A DNA stretch of 64,000 nucleotides from Steinernema hermaphroditum (Eukaryota; Nematoda; Chromadorea; Rhabditida; Steinernematidae): the NCBI GenBank assembly GCA_030435675.1, contig CM059622.1, positions 4,464,001 to 4,528,000 on the forward strand. The letters run 5' to 3'. The position numbers and the translations under genes were made by a program. A model generated the notes under the pieces. The model had not been told where the DNA came from, did not search any database, and saw only the letters and a program-made list of their open reading frames with translations. This document shows positions 1-12,800 of this stretch, in pieces. Numbering within the stretch: position 1 is the stretch's first letter; each line of letters starts with the position of its first letter.

Positions 1-614
1 GACAGGATGAAGGAGTTGTCGTTAGAGGCACAGTTGTTGATGGTTCTGTGGTCGGGGCGGCCGTGGGGCTGGTGGGCGCTAAACTTTGGCTTTAGATCTA
101 CAGTCTAAGGCGAGAACATTTACACAAAACCGTGGCACAAACGAAGGCTTTTTTCTCGAAACATTCTGAGGGGATCCACGCGCCCCTGTCGCCGATGGAC
201 AAACAGTTGAAGCCGAGCACTTTGGGGCCTCCGGGACCCCGGCTATTATAGTTGAATGGCTCTCCATCGGTCCATTTCCAGTCACCATAGGAGAGAAGAT
301 TGTTCCCACCAATCCAAGCCGTTTCAAAAGTTTCGTCCAATTTTCGCCGGTTCTGCATCATGACTAAAATGCTTGTTCGCAGAATTTAGTATAACTACCG
401 TAATACCGTCAATAATAAAATTATCGTCTTCATTCGAGATCGAAGTCAGATTTCCGCCAATCAAGCGACAGGTTTGGTCAGCAACGACAAAGTCCGCTTT
501 GGTGGCCATAAGGTGGAAACATTGCGAGAAAATGGAGTTAGGGACGGCTCCCAAAGGACACCCTTGTCCAAAGGCGAGGGGAAGCAAGAAGAGGAAAAGA
601 AAAGCGACCTCCAT
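1..614 (-). CDS. Secreted C-type lectin, 5' part (runs off window edge)
   Basis: Exons (minus strand) 407-614, 124-363 and <1-78, joined by two introns of 43 and 45 nt with GT and TTTTAG/GTTTAG ends. The protein opens with a hydrophobic signal peptide (MEVAFLFLFLLPLAFGQ), then a complete C-type lectin-like domain. Its hallmarks are C-RLIGGNL near residue 50, WIGGN after the first intron, the GDWKWTDGEPFNY core, NCLSIG, and a final AFVCA. A Thr/Pro-rich linker (TTEPSTTVP) follows, and the window ends there. By comparison with the adjacent copy at 1211-2383, a second lectin domain should lie beyond position 1. Nematode CLEC proteins are extracellular and often gut-expressed or pathogen-induced; the ligand cannot be read from sequence. 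No EPN or QPD sugar-binding triplet is visible, so carbohydrate binding is doubtful. A TATATG element lies about 40 nt upstream (649-656). Confidence 0.88.
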
Positions 615-1065
615 TGTCGACGAAGAGGCAATGCACGTGTTAAGTTAGTACATATAGCAATCAGAACTATGGCGAATAGTGTGTTGCGGTCGCATAAAAA
701 AGGAAAACCTTCAGAATTGCACATATGATTCTATTGATAAAGGGCTTGTACTCGGTAATCGTCAACAAAGTCGGCGATAAGCATTGAAAATGTAAACAGT
801 TTGAGCTGTCGAACGCAAGTAAACTGCTTATTTCTCTTCTGAAATAAAAAAAAAACAACCGAAAAGCTGCAGGCAGACCGTACCAGTTCATCTGCTGGAA
901 TTAAGCAAGGAAATGCAGAGTCTAACAAAGTAGCTGGGACCAGCCAGTGCCCCCTTACACAAACAGTGATCTACATTCATATGATATTTCCACAACAAGA
1001 AGGAGTATATACAAGAAGGTGTTTCTGCTGACCAAAATGTACGTGATGGTTTTCAATTGGTTAAG
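1..1065. repeat. Tandem duplication, copy A (lectin gene plus upstream DNA)
   Basis: Aligns with 1710-2790 through coding sequence, introns and about 430 nt of 5' flank. Shared flank blocks include AAAACCTTCAGAATTGCACA (about 704 and 2480) and GTTTCTGCTGACCAAAATG (about 1020 and 2730). Boundaries are approximate. Confidence 0.8.
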
Positions 1066-1210
1066 TAATGGAACAGGCCACGGGGACATGTGACACTCAT
1101 AGCTCCCATTCTACCCGACCGCATAAGGCCGGATGTGTCCAAGATCATCCATACAACAGCCCTCTTTTTCAAGATTCAGTTTTATTTTTTATTTTCTTCA
1201 CAGACACACT
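615..1210. other. Spacer between the two lectin genes
   Basis: Holds the duplicated upstream region of the first lectin gene (615 to about 1065) and the 3' end of the second, including AATAAA on the minus strand at 1181-1186. No other gene seen. Confidence 0.6.
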
Positions 1211-2383
1211 TCAAAGAATGCTGAATGCAGGCTTTTTGCATACGATTACCCTCGTCTTCAGCTCACACGAGATGTCGTTCCAGAGTCCGTTCCAGAGACT
1301 CATCTAAAACCACATTGGTGATGGCGATTTGGATTTTCTCTTACCTCAAGGCAGTTGTCCACATCCGGACGGATGGGTTCATTAGGAGCCCAGTTTGCGT
1401 AGTCGAACGGACATCCATCAGTCCAATGGAACTGCTTGTCCTCGTCGTAGTAATGGCCACCCAGCCATGCTTCTGTGTTGGTGTTGCCTGCGAAGGCCAG
1501 CGATTCAACGAACGCGTTTTCTTTTGGATCATGAATGGAAGCCAAGTGAGAGTCTTGTTCCAGGCAATACGCCTCGGCTTCCGCCCACTTTGCCTCGTTG
1601 TTCACGGCGGCCATATAGCAGAAGCGGGTTTCCCTGTTGAGGGTCCATCCCGTGTAGCACCCTATTGAACAGCTTTCACCGGGGGCGCAGTACGGCGGAG
1701 TTGGGCAGGATGAAGGAGTTGTCGTTGGTACTGCCGTTGGAGGTACAGTTGTCGATGGTTCTGTGGTCGGGGCGGCCGTGGTGCAGGTGGGACAGGATAC
1801 GATAGGACAGTCGGGAGTTGTGCAGGTAGGAGCTAAACTTTGGTTTTAGTTCTGCCGTTTAAGACGGGAACGTTTACGTGGGCAAGGCTCTGGGAAGGCC
1901 GTCGCACAAATGAAGGCCTTTTTCTCGGAACAGTCGGACTGGATCCACGCGCCCATTTCGCCATAAGACAAACAGTTGAAACCGAGCACTTTGGGACCTC
2001 CGGAACCCCGACTACTGTAGTTGAATGGCTCTCCATCGGTCCATTTCCAGTCACCGTAGGAGAGAAGATTGTTCCCACCAATCCAAGCCGTTTCAAAAGT
2101 TTCGTCCAATTTTCGCCGGTTCTGCATCATGACTAAAATGCTTCTTCGCAGAATTTAGTAAGACTACCATAATACCGTCAATAATTGCATTGTCATCTGC
2201 ATTCAAGATCGAAGTCAGATTTCCGCCAATCAAGCGACAGGTTTGGTCAGCAACGACGAAGTCCGCTTTGGTGATCATGAGGTGGAAACATCGCGAGAAG
2301 ACGGAGTTAGGGACAGCTCCGAAAGGACATCCTTGTCCAGAGGCGAGGGGAAGCAATAGAAGGAGAAGCAATGTGACCTCCAT
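1211..2383 (-). CDS. Secreted protein with two C-type lectin-like domains
   Basis: Exons 2176-2383, 1878-2132, 1345-1832 and 1211-1303 (minus strand) give 347 residues. The order is signal peptide (residues 1 to about 17), first C-type lectin-like domain (about 18-150, with WIGGN, GDWKWTDGEPFNY and NCLSYG), a Thr/Pro linker with a cluster of cysteines (about 155-195), then a second lectin domain (about 200-347, with AWLGGHYYDE, FHWTDGCPFDYANW, DNCLE, and a closing ELKTRVIVCKK). The last exon restores the final conserved cysteine pair and stops at 1211-1213. An AATAAA poly(A) signal on the minus strand (1181-1186) sits about 25 nt past the stop. TATATAAG at 2426-2433 lies about 45 nt before the ATG. 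The gene is a near copy of the neighbour at 1-614. The domain assignment is firm; ligand and biological role are unknown, and neither domain shows a canonical EPN/QPD calcium-sugar motif. Confidence 0.93.
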
Positions 2384-2790
2384 TGCCGACGAAGGGGTAA
2401 TATGTCAATGTGCATGATAAGGCAGCTTATATAGCAAGCTGAACTATGACGAACAGTGTGTTGTGGTCGCATAAAAAAAGGAAAACCTTCAGAATTGCAC
2501 ATATGATGTCAGTGATAAGGGCCCTATACTCGGTATTAGTCATTAAGGTAGGCGATAAACATTGAAAATGTAAACAGTTTGAGCTGTTGAAGACAAGTAA
2601 ACTGCTTATTTATTTTCTGAACAGAAACAGGAACACTGCAGGCACACGGTATTAGTTCGCTTGTTGAAGTGCACCTTTACGAAATAATGTGAACACCTCA
2701 GTGATCTACAACAAGAAGGACTATGTACAACGTTTCTGCTGACCAAAATGCACGGGGTGGCACAAAAGTTCTTTCAATTCTGTCAGATTT
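1710..2790. repeat. Tandem duplication, copy B
   Basis: Partner of the segment at 1-1065. Identity is visibly high in exons and clear but lower in the flank, so the duplication is fairly recent and carried the promoter with it. Boundaries are approximate. Confidence 0.8.
2426..2433 (-). promoter_or_regulatory. TATA-like box of the two-domain lectin gene
   Basis: TATATAAG read on the minus strand, about 43 nt before the start codon. The duplicated upstream gene has TATATG at the matching place (649-656). No trans-splice acceptor is seen in the short leader, so this pair looks conventionally promoted. Confidence 0.5.
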
Positions 2791-5700
2791 TAATGGGTTA
2801 CTAACAAGGGAACCTTTCGAATTGTCCGCCTCGGATCGAACTGAAAATCTGTATACTGGTAGGCCTACACTAGTAAACGCCAACGAGTGTGTGAAGCGTG
2901 CGCGATCATATCAGTGAGGATTCACCAAAATCAGGCGCCATTTTCAGTACAACAACCCAACAGATTCCGATATTTATACACGACACAAGATCACTAAACG
3001 ATTCCACTTGCTGCCTTCATCCGATGCACTCCCTATCTATCCGACGATCTCCGTTTTCTGCAGGCCAAAAGTGCAGTGTCTGTTACGTCGCGCCCTTCTT
3101 CTCATTGGCCCCCCGCGGCCCATCGCTCAGCGCGACATGCGCAGCGCTCTTCTTTTCAATTCATTATCGCTGACCTCAAAGCTCTTCTTTCTCCTCCTCC
3201 TCTGATCCGTCTAATTACCGCGCTTGCGATTACTCCGCGCGTGCAAGAGGCCAATTTGCAAATCGTCGTCATCTAATTAAGAATTCATCGTGCGCTACCA
3301 TGTGACAGGAACAGCGGTGGCGACGATAGGAACTGTTGGCGATGGTTATTATTTTGGACAAATGCCCTACAAATTGGGTGTTTCACGAGTGCACTTAGCA
3401 AGCCATCGCTACAACAAATATCTGATGGCCTTACAGGACGGTTAAAAATGAGATCCACGACTCGAAGGCAGGTTTCATTTAAGATGTGGATAAGATCTCT
3501 GAATCGAGCCTTCCAGGAGAATGCTGTATAACAACAGTCTCTATATAGTGCACGGAGATTGACTAGATGCCCGACTCTGATCTACCACCAAATACGTGAT
3601 AAAATGCTAAATTATTAAATCTCAATTGGTTCTCTCGGCACTTATTGGTCACGAGCGAAGGCAATTTATTCATGCAGGATTGACTTTCTCTCATATTTCA
3701 CGCAAATACGTGAAAAGTTCTGAAAAGGCCGATATACATAAGTCCGTCAACGGAAAATGTATTGAAATATTATTTATTTATGACGTTCCGTGCCACACAC
3801 TGCCTGCCTTTGGCATAAGACGCATTTGAAACGCTACATTTTGAGGTTGTTTCAATGAAGATTGTTGTGGTGCCGGCTCGACACAGCGGCCAGCCCAGCC
3901 CAGCCAGTGCCTTGCTCGACACAGAAATATAAAATGTCCAGAGCTGTCTACACTGCCATCAAAGGGCATGTCTGGGTCTGCCTTCGACAAAGAATTCTTA
4001 AACCAGTTAATAAAAAGCGCCTTAGAAATGGTTTGTCTTAACTTCGCCGTTTCTCGTAAGATCGAATGGTGCGATAAGGAGGCAAGTGGGTGCTTTGGAA
4101 AACTGCTAGCGATGAGTGAACCTCATAAAATCGTATCTGTAAAACGATCAAATTCTAAATTTGAAGGATTTCGAACGTACTACGCTCGAAAACAGAGGGA
4201 TACTGTTTCCCGTTTAAGTAAAGTGTGCAATTTTTTTGCAAGTGAATATACATGTCTGTACGGAAGAGGTTCGCTAAAATTGTTGAGTGGAAATCCAGAC
4301 ATGCCCATTGGTAGACAGTCTAGACAGTGTGCTGCTCTTTGTGTTAACTACCCCAAACAGGGAGTACATTAGACAACCTCGGTGGATCCTTCACCGTTTT
4401 TTATTGCTTCCAGCGCATGAATATGCTAGGATTTCGTTCAGCTGTTATTCTTTTCCGCGAGACTCACTTCTGGTTCACTCAATCCACCGACACGTTCTAG
4501 CTTCTCTTGCAACTTCTTAATTTCACGTTGTGACAGCTTCTTTCTTTCCTCTTTCGGCTTAATCAAAGTTGGCCTCCAATTTTCCGCCAAATTAACCTTT
4601 CTGCAGTCGGCGCTCTAACCACAAGCGTCACATGTTAATGAGTGCCTGGACGGGAGAGGGCTTCCCAAAGAACAGACGACCACCGTTAGGCGGGCAGCGA
4701 AGACGGCGCGAGTGGTGTAAACGCACACCTGCCGGTTGTTTTGTCGTGGCCCACGAAGGATCGCCGCGATCGGCGTCCCCTCGGGTCGATCAACTTTTTA
4801 GACGAGTGTCGCCGATGGTGAAAGTGACGAACGCGCCAAGGCCGACGGGCGCGCGCAAGCCTAACAAGGCACGAGTGAGAGAGAAGATGATGGGGAAGAG
4901 TGAGGAGAACTGGTTTGGTTCGCTTTCGCTTTTTTCGGTGAAGTAAAAGTGTTCGCTTCGCCGTGCCGATGCTTTACTTTGGGTCTTCTTTCGCTGTCTT
5001 CTTTCGATTTTGCATTTATGTTCTTCGTTCTAACACCTTCTGTGACCTGATTCATTTCTTTGCCATTAAACTAAGGAGGCTCTTCAGACGAGTCAGCTGG
5101 CTTAATATGCTGTCGGCATTCTTCATTGCCTTTCAGCCCCCACTCCATAGGAAAGAATGTCTCAATGAGTTGTTTTTGATTGGAGGACAGGTGGTAGGAA
5201 ATGGTCCTATGCCTACTTGACATGTTGTCAAGGGCGAGTAATCCTGTGAAGTGCCCCCTCAGCAGGTGTGATCGAGTAGTTGGGGCCTTGATGGATGGCT
5301 GCTAATCACCGTTTTTTGGAAGTGGCGTGACCGGTTTAGGGACTCACACATTTAGTTGCGCGCCTTTGACTCAACCACAATGAAGTGAAGTGCGATTTGA
5401 GAGGAGCTTTTGCGTCTGAGCTGAGAAGAAACGTCTCACTCGCAAGGTGAAGGTTTTATGAGTTTTATGTGATAAGATGTTAACAACAGGCCGTTTTCCC
5501 CGAAGGCTCATCATTTTTATGGGTCTGCAGCTCCGTGAAATGGTATTATTAGGGCAGCCTCCGCGAAGAATACTTAACAGGCCCTCTAAAGTGTTTCTTC
5601 TCCACTTTTTCGAGGTTGGAATCCGATCGAATTTTCAGATTTTCAGTTGTCAGTTGACCTCGATGGCCATTTCATTGAGCATGTAAACAAGCATTCTGCA

Positions 5701-8700
5701 TTGTAGCTAACCGGGTAACAGATAGTCACGATGATATCTCACAAAATCAGGCTAGAATGTTTTCTCGGTGAGCCAATATAAGCATTTTCTTGCTCTTGCT
5801 TCTTGACATAGCGAATGATGCCAATTTATATTGAAGTGGTGTTATAATACTCATTTTGCGCTTTTTTCGTAGGGATTATTTTAACATTCTTAGGCGTTGT
5901 TCAGGCATTTAGGCATTCATGTCATTTGCAAAACTGAAGTGGAAGAAATGTTCATAAACTACTGTCTTTTGCAGCGTATATCATCCAGAACATCTTCAAA
6001 AATCTTCGGAGAATCCTTTAACTATTTATCACAGCCAAACTAAGAAATTGAGTCATTTTCCTTTTGACTATTTAGAATCACTTCCGTCTGATTACTTCTG
6101 GGGCCCGTCTCTACTTCCTGGTTTCACCCTCCTTTTAGTCATCTCATTATTTTCGATATTTTCCGTTCCAGCTGCGACTTTTGCTCCTAACACTCAGCGA
6201 CTCACTCCCAAATGCCCCATGACGTCACTATGAATAATTGTGTTCCGGGACACCTCCTCGGCCCCTTTTGTTTTTCCTTCCTTTCTCTATAAATACTCCC
6301 GAATTGATATCGCTTTTTCGACGTCGCGTCTCATAAAAATTAAATTCCCTAACCTAATCGTCTCGATCGCCCTTTTCGACTTCGCCTTTTTCGGCGCTCA
6401 CGCTATCCACGGGGACATTCATCGTTCAAGTTGCTCCACTCCGGGGGCAATCGAGGCCTCACGCGATCTATAAACATCGTCGTTTTTCGCCTCTTCAGGC
6501 TCGACATAATACGTGGACGTCAAGAGGGGGCGGGGGGCTCATCGTCGATGTCCCCGTCGCTGTTTTCGGACTCGAACATTTTAATGAAGATGCGCATCTT
6601 AGAGGACTAGGCGTGCCCCGTCCGTGTGACACAAACACTTATCGATCGGACAGGCAGAAATAGGAGACGGAAATGGAAGGTTGCGTTCTTGGCACACCCT
6701 CTTCAGGCGTAATCCGCAGCTGCAGAATCTCGCAAAATATGTGTTCGCCACAATCGTCCTCAATTAGGGAGTGCGCGCGAGACAAAGACGTCCATTTTTT
6801 GGACGCATTGACAATGCGCGATGTTTGAGGATCAATAAATGTCAAACTCCGGGCGCTGTGGGTCCGTCCTTCCTTCCTGCTTTCCTCTTTGGCGCCTTCG
6901 GCAACTCGCAAAGTGTTAGGTTCGTCTTCGAGTTCGCTGCGCGTAATCGATCGATTTGCCATCGACTTAGGAGGAGCATGATGGTGATGCGAAGACGGTC
7001 GGAGCGATGACAATTAGAGCTTTTGGCAAGAGGGGTGGCCGCGATGAGTCACATAGAATAATTGAGTTATTCGGCTGACGCCCGAAGGGTGCCTTCTGAC
7101 AACAGGCGCCCCTCTCCGAGAGGGCTGTTTACTTGTTTCCCGCCCTGTTTGCGGGGAAGTCGCGTTGTTTTGCGGCGCTGGGAGGTAAGTTGGCGATGAG
7201 AAATCGATTTAATTGTGGAGAAGACGCGATTACATGTTGCAGTTGTGCAAATATTTTTCTAATACGTCTACACAAGTTGACATGTCTATCGTTTCTTCGA
7301 ATGATCTTGAAGACGAAAACGTCTCTGGCATGTAACTTTTCTCGTGTAAGTGTGGCTTCCGAGAATGCACTTCATTACGGTAATAGAATTCCAAATGTTG
7401 TAAGGGCAAAGATCGTGAACTAGCCAGTTTAACGTGTCGTGTCATACTCCAACTTCTATAGCCATGCCATAACTGATCTCCTTGAGTGTTCGAATAGCGC
7501 AAAGAAAGCTCCATTCGCAGAATCAAGTGCGTGTTTAACGCAGCTCTTCTTGTCATTCACTGTCCACATAATCAAAATAACGTGTTTGAACGGTAGTCGT
7601 GCTGTTTATTTACACTCGCAGCTGTCCGTACATAGCGCGTTGAGTAATTTACCAGTTTATGTCTGTCTCCATTCATATCCAGAAATTCCGTTTCTAGCGT
7701 TCCATTGGCCTACGTCATCCATCTAAATTTCCGTCAATCCCTCGCTACGAAGAATCTAAAGTTCAGTGTGTTCGTAATCAGTGGTTTTCCATCATTCCAC
7801 ATTTCAGATTTTGCTAAAATTAGTGTTGCTATGGATAATGAGCTTCTCAATTAAACTCGTTACACTTTTCCGCTCAGAAGCCGGTAATTTTTCTCAAAAT
7901 AGCCTGCAGATTGATGAAAACAAATCGTCGACCGTATTGATTAAGTGATTAGTAACTAAAAAGGTTGTTCTCAAGGTCGCTTCCGATTTTAAACTGCAGT
8001 CGATGTTGATTGTTCTCTTTCCGAAAGTTAGAAGAAGAGTCTGGTTGCCGCTTAAAATTTGCAATCTGCGGATGTGAAGCAGTTCTCTTTTTTTCTGGAC
8101 TCGATTTTCCAAACTGGCTTCGTTTGCTGGCGACACTAATCAGTTGTACTCGAAGTCGCTTTCTTCTTTAACTATAGACTTTAGACACATTAATCAAAAG
8201 AACCTGTTTCCAAAAGGACTTCCGGCGATTCGTAAGCGCACAAGTTAAATTCTGTTATTTTCGATCTCCGAGGCACAATTCGATTTTCCACAACATTTCC
8301 TCTTTGCAGATGAAATTCCGCTTTTTCCACTTGTCCTTTCTGTCGCTCCACCACTTGCACTTTGTCCGATCCCTCCACGGGTCACCTCTGCTCTCCGTCT
8401 GCCGTCGCCTCAGCCACCAATTCGTTGCAAAAAGGCACTCAAGGTCAACGTCATAATCACTCATTCCCCGCTGATTTACTGCTGTTTTCGTCTGTTGCCT
8501 TCATGTTTCCTCAACCACGTGTGTCTTATCTCAACGTTTATTTTTTGGTGACGTCGTCGTCTTCGTAAGTGTCCTCGTTAACTCCTTTTCGTGGTTTTAT
8601 TCGCACGCTTCGGTGGATTACCCTTGTTAGCCAGATGATTGACGTATTTTTCAAGTCGATAATCCACCCTTTCCGTCGCTTCCGATCGAATCAGAAATAG

Positions 8701-9850
8701 AAAGAGATTCATAGGATTAGCACAAGATGTGACGGTACAAATAAGATGAGAGTACTTGAGGTCCTTGGAAGATTCGGGCTTCTAATCAAAACCACATGAG
8801 ATATATCCAGCTTTTGATGTTAGGAACGGTTGAATGCGTTAGGTTGCCAACTTCTGCCTAGCACAATGCACAGTTCCAAAAGGTTCACGGCTTCCGGGAT
8901 TTGTTTCTCAATGAATCGGCCTTTAAGCTCTTTCTCTGTTCCACCGATATTCGCCGACACGCATTTTTAATGATCACTTTCCAATACCGACAGCTGCCGC
9001 GCTAATTTATAGCTTTAGTCAGGTTTCTTTGACAACGTGAGAGGTGACAAGCACTTTGACCGATCAAAAGCTGAAGTGACCAATCAATGATCAGCTGATT
9101 TAGCTATTATAGTAAAAGTGTTGGTTCGGTACGTCACTCTTAAGTAGCGTTCTTCAATAGCGCTTCTTCAATTGAACTATAAAACCATAAACAGAACACA
9201 AACAAAAGCTTATAGACTAAAGTTTATGTATAGAAAGCAGTTTTTTTAGAAATACGTCTTAGCTCTTTATCCCAAGTACTTTATGTACGGCTACGTCACT
9301 GGTTGTATTGTTTGTAACCAGAGATTCCATCATCTACAGAGGAATACTTTGTTGCTCTAGGGATGAGCAAACCTTCGCGCAGTTCCATTTAGTTGTTCGA
9401 TTTCAGAGAACTACTATTCTGTTGTGTTTATTTTTGCTCTATTCGTAATTTTGCTTTTCTGGTCCGACGAATAAGTAGACATCAAAGAAGATCTCTAGCG
9501 CTCGCCATTCCGACACTTTGCCTATGTTTTCAAAAGGTCGTCTTGAGACTGCCGACAGCAGACATTGTGTTTCTGTCGGCAGATGCTGATATCGGTAGAT
9601 GGATGATTCATTCTTTACAAAGAGCGCGAAACGTCTAAACTTTTAGGGCAATCTTCGCCAATTTTCGCGTTGTTTGCCCCCACGTGATTCATTTCCTCGT
9701 CTCCTCGAGTGCAACATTGTTTATTGTTGGCTTCTCAAGAGGGATGTTTTGGTTCAGTTTCAGATTTTCAATGCCTCCATAATAATGATTCCATATTCCA
9801 CGACTTCAAGTGGGAGAGCGCCTCGAGAGGCTCTCTCCTCAGCGGGTACC
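2791..9850. other. 7 kb intergenic region, no supported gene
   Basis: CpG-rich patches at about 3070-3250, 4620-4950 and 6230-7020 alternate with AT-rich DNA. Open frames here are short, lack recognisable motifs and do not join through good splice sites. A CTATAAATAC TATA-like string lies at about 6290. A strong acceptor (CTCTTTGCAG) directly precedes a 48-codon frame at 8310-8456; see findings. The right end should contain the LRP promoter. I see nothing else I can support. Confidence 0.5.
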
Positions 9851-12800
9851 ATGAAACTCTTCTTGCTGGTGACTATTTCCTGTGCCTTGGCGTCTGCCGG
9901 AAAGGAAGGTGCTCTCTTCCTGGGCGACGATGGAAAGTGTGAGTTCTGAATCAAATTGAAGGCGCAATAAGGATTGAAACTTGACGTGTTCTAAAATATC
10001 CAAGGACCTGAATTTTTGAAATTCAGCCTATTTATGATACGAGGCAGCATACCAGAGGCACAAATTATCTGTTTAATCTTCTTGTAATCACTATGACTCA
10101 TTATTAAACAGAAAGAAATGAAAACATTTCTAGCAGAAATGGTCCTTTAATTAGGCTTTTTGTTCACCCATTAATCGATGAGCGCATAGTCCCAGGGCTT
10201 CGAAACCGTGAACTTTTTTTCAGCGAACTGCACGCTTGGTGAGATGTCCTGCGATGGAGGACGTTGCATCCCCACTCACTGGAAGTGTGATGGCTTTTTC
10301 GACTGTGAAGATCGAACAGATGAGCCTCCCGACTGCCGTAAGTACAGATGGTTTCTTTGTGGTATATAATTCGAATATGCAGCCGCGAAAGAGTGCAAGC
10401 CCGACGAATTCCGTTGCAAGCAAACCAATCGCTGCCTACCTCAAAGCTACCGTTGCGACCGAGAGTACGACTGTGGGCGCCTGGCCGACGGATCGTTCGA
10501 CATGTCCGACGAGAACGACATCGCCTGTACAGAGCCCATGGAGAACTGTCCTCCTGGAACACATCGATGTGGCTTTCATCCGGCGTGCATTCCGCTCGAG
10601 CGGTTTTGTGACGACAAAGTGGACTGCCCGGATGGTAGTGACGAGCACGATCATTGCCGTGAGCTCTACCATGTTAAGTCCAAAGTAGACGTTCACTTTT
10701 AGACAAGAACCTCTTTGCCGACAAGCAGAACAATAGCTGCAAGTACGGTGCAGTCTCTGTCCTGTTCAAGGGAACAGTTTGCCTCTGTCCTCCCGGTCAA
10801 ATTCACAAGGACAATGAGTGCGTCGACGAGGATGAGTGCTTGAGACCTCAAAATGGGTTCGCTCCTATTTGCAGTCATAACTGCAAGAACCTCGTAGCCA
10901 AAAAGGCCGGCGACAAGGGATTTGAGTGTAGCTGCCAGCCCGGATTCAAGCTGGTCAATGGCACTTGGTGTCAGGGTATTAATGGTGAGTTCTATGAATC
11001 ATCCTGTATAAGAAGCATCAGAACACACTTTTTCGCAAAAAAAGCACGTAACTTGAATTCCATTGTAGTGCCTGAAAGTGAGCAAGCAACGGGTATCTTC
11101 GTGACTCCATCGGAACTCCTTCTCCGCACCTTTCACGGCGTCTCCTCTCAAGATTCACGGGTTCTCGACACGACCACGGACAAAGCGGGTATCATGGGAA
11201 TGCCGATGGCTGTCGACCATAGGCAGCGAAGAGTGTGCATGATGAAATCGGTGTACAATCCCTCATCTAAGGAAAGAAACAATGACCTCGAATGTGTGCA
11301 GATCAAGACGGATTTGAAGTTCGGAGAGAAGACACTTTTTGAACCACAGTACGACTTAGCAGGTATACGATTGCTTTCAGTTTTTTTTCTGATGCCTGTA
11401 TCCAGGTGTGAATGCGATGTCCTATGATTGGGTCGGCAACAACTGGTACTTCTTGGACTTCGTCTACAAGAGGATATTCGCCTGTGACGGAATCAGTATG
11501 AAGAGGTGCATAACCATAAGAAAAGAGGGAATCGAGAAGCCCGAGGCGCTCTATGTCGACTCTTCAGTCGGATTCATTTTCTACGCCGAAAAATCACACA
11601 AACAGAGCGGTCTCTGGCGGTTCGACATGGACGGAGGCAATCGACTCTACATGACCAAAGGAGGAGCTCTGGAGCCGGAAGTCTTGACCGGCGACCCATC
11701 TTCGAAGACCATCTACTGGGTGGACACATATCTGCAATATCTTATGGCCAAAGACTATTTCAACAGATTTGAAAAGAGAATTATTTATGCAGGCAGACTG
11801 GTGAGTGGCTGAAGTAGGGAACTGTGAGAATGAGGGGTGTTTAGAAAGGAATATCGTCCATCTCACTGATTGATAAATCGATCTATGCCGTCGACATAAA
11901 CGAGAGATTGTTGGAGTTCGACACGATGCTGGATGCGAATCAGAACTTAAAGGTTCATGACCTGACGACCGACATGCTGAGGACCGAGGCGATGTTGGTT
12001 TTTCACAGACAACAGCAACCTGATGGTGAGTTTGTTAGGGTCTATCTTCGGTCGTGAGACTCTATAAAGAAGTGAAACAACATGAAATTCTTTTTCTCTT
12101 TCAGTGTCCCACCCATGCTCAACCAACAACGGCGGATGCGAGCATTTCTGTCTTCCCACCTTCGACCACGTCATCGACGCTTCCACCAAAGCCGTAACCT
12201 CCACCCCGAAAGCTCTTTGTCGATGTGCTGGAGGCTATCAGCTGAACGGCGACAACAAATGCTCCAAGAACGAAGACCAGAACTCAACACTGCTGCTTTT
12301 CGGGAGCACCCGTCCTGGAACTCTGGCAGCCATCCGGATGGACGATATTTCCCTTTCGGGGAAGCCTGACACCGAGCATCACAATCTGCCCACTGGCATT
12401 GTCCCTGTTGTGAACCTTCGAAGATTAACCGCCATTGGAGTGGACATTTCCAACAAGATGATGTACTACAGTGATTCGAAGAACTACACAATTTTCAAGA
12501 GAAACGTATTCGATGGCGTTCCCGAGATGGTCATAAATGAAGGAATCCAAAATGTGGAGGGAATAGCGATCGACTGGACGTCCGGAACGATCTATTGGAC
12601 GGATCAAGGCCTTTTGCAGATCGTAGCCGCCAGAATGGATAACCCCAAAATCCGAAAGGTTATCGCCAAGGGAGACATGTTCAATCCCAGGGCGATTGTC
12701 GTCCATCCAGAAAAGGGCTACTTGTTCTGGACCGATTGGTCAGAGAACTACTATCCAGAAGATGGAATTTCTGGCGCGAAAATCGAGAGATCGGCTTTGG

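Noticed and set aside
364..406. Apparent frameshift inside the lectin domain
   Set aside because: A 43-nt GT-AG intron, conserved in the second copy (2133-2175), restores the frame, so the gene is not broken.
4632..4946. Plus-strand 104-codon frame
   Set aside because: Arg-rich, CpG-driven composition, no motif, no splice support; more like promoter DNA.
6639..7013. Minus-strand 124-codon frame
   Set aside because: No recognisable domain and no acceptor or donor at sensible places; CpG-rich composition can explain the openness.
9674..9850. In-frame N-terminal extension of LRP
   Set aside because: It would bury the signal peptide; an acceptor CTCTCCTCAG just before the inner ATG supports the later start.
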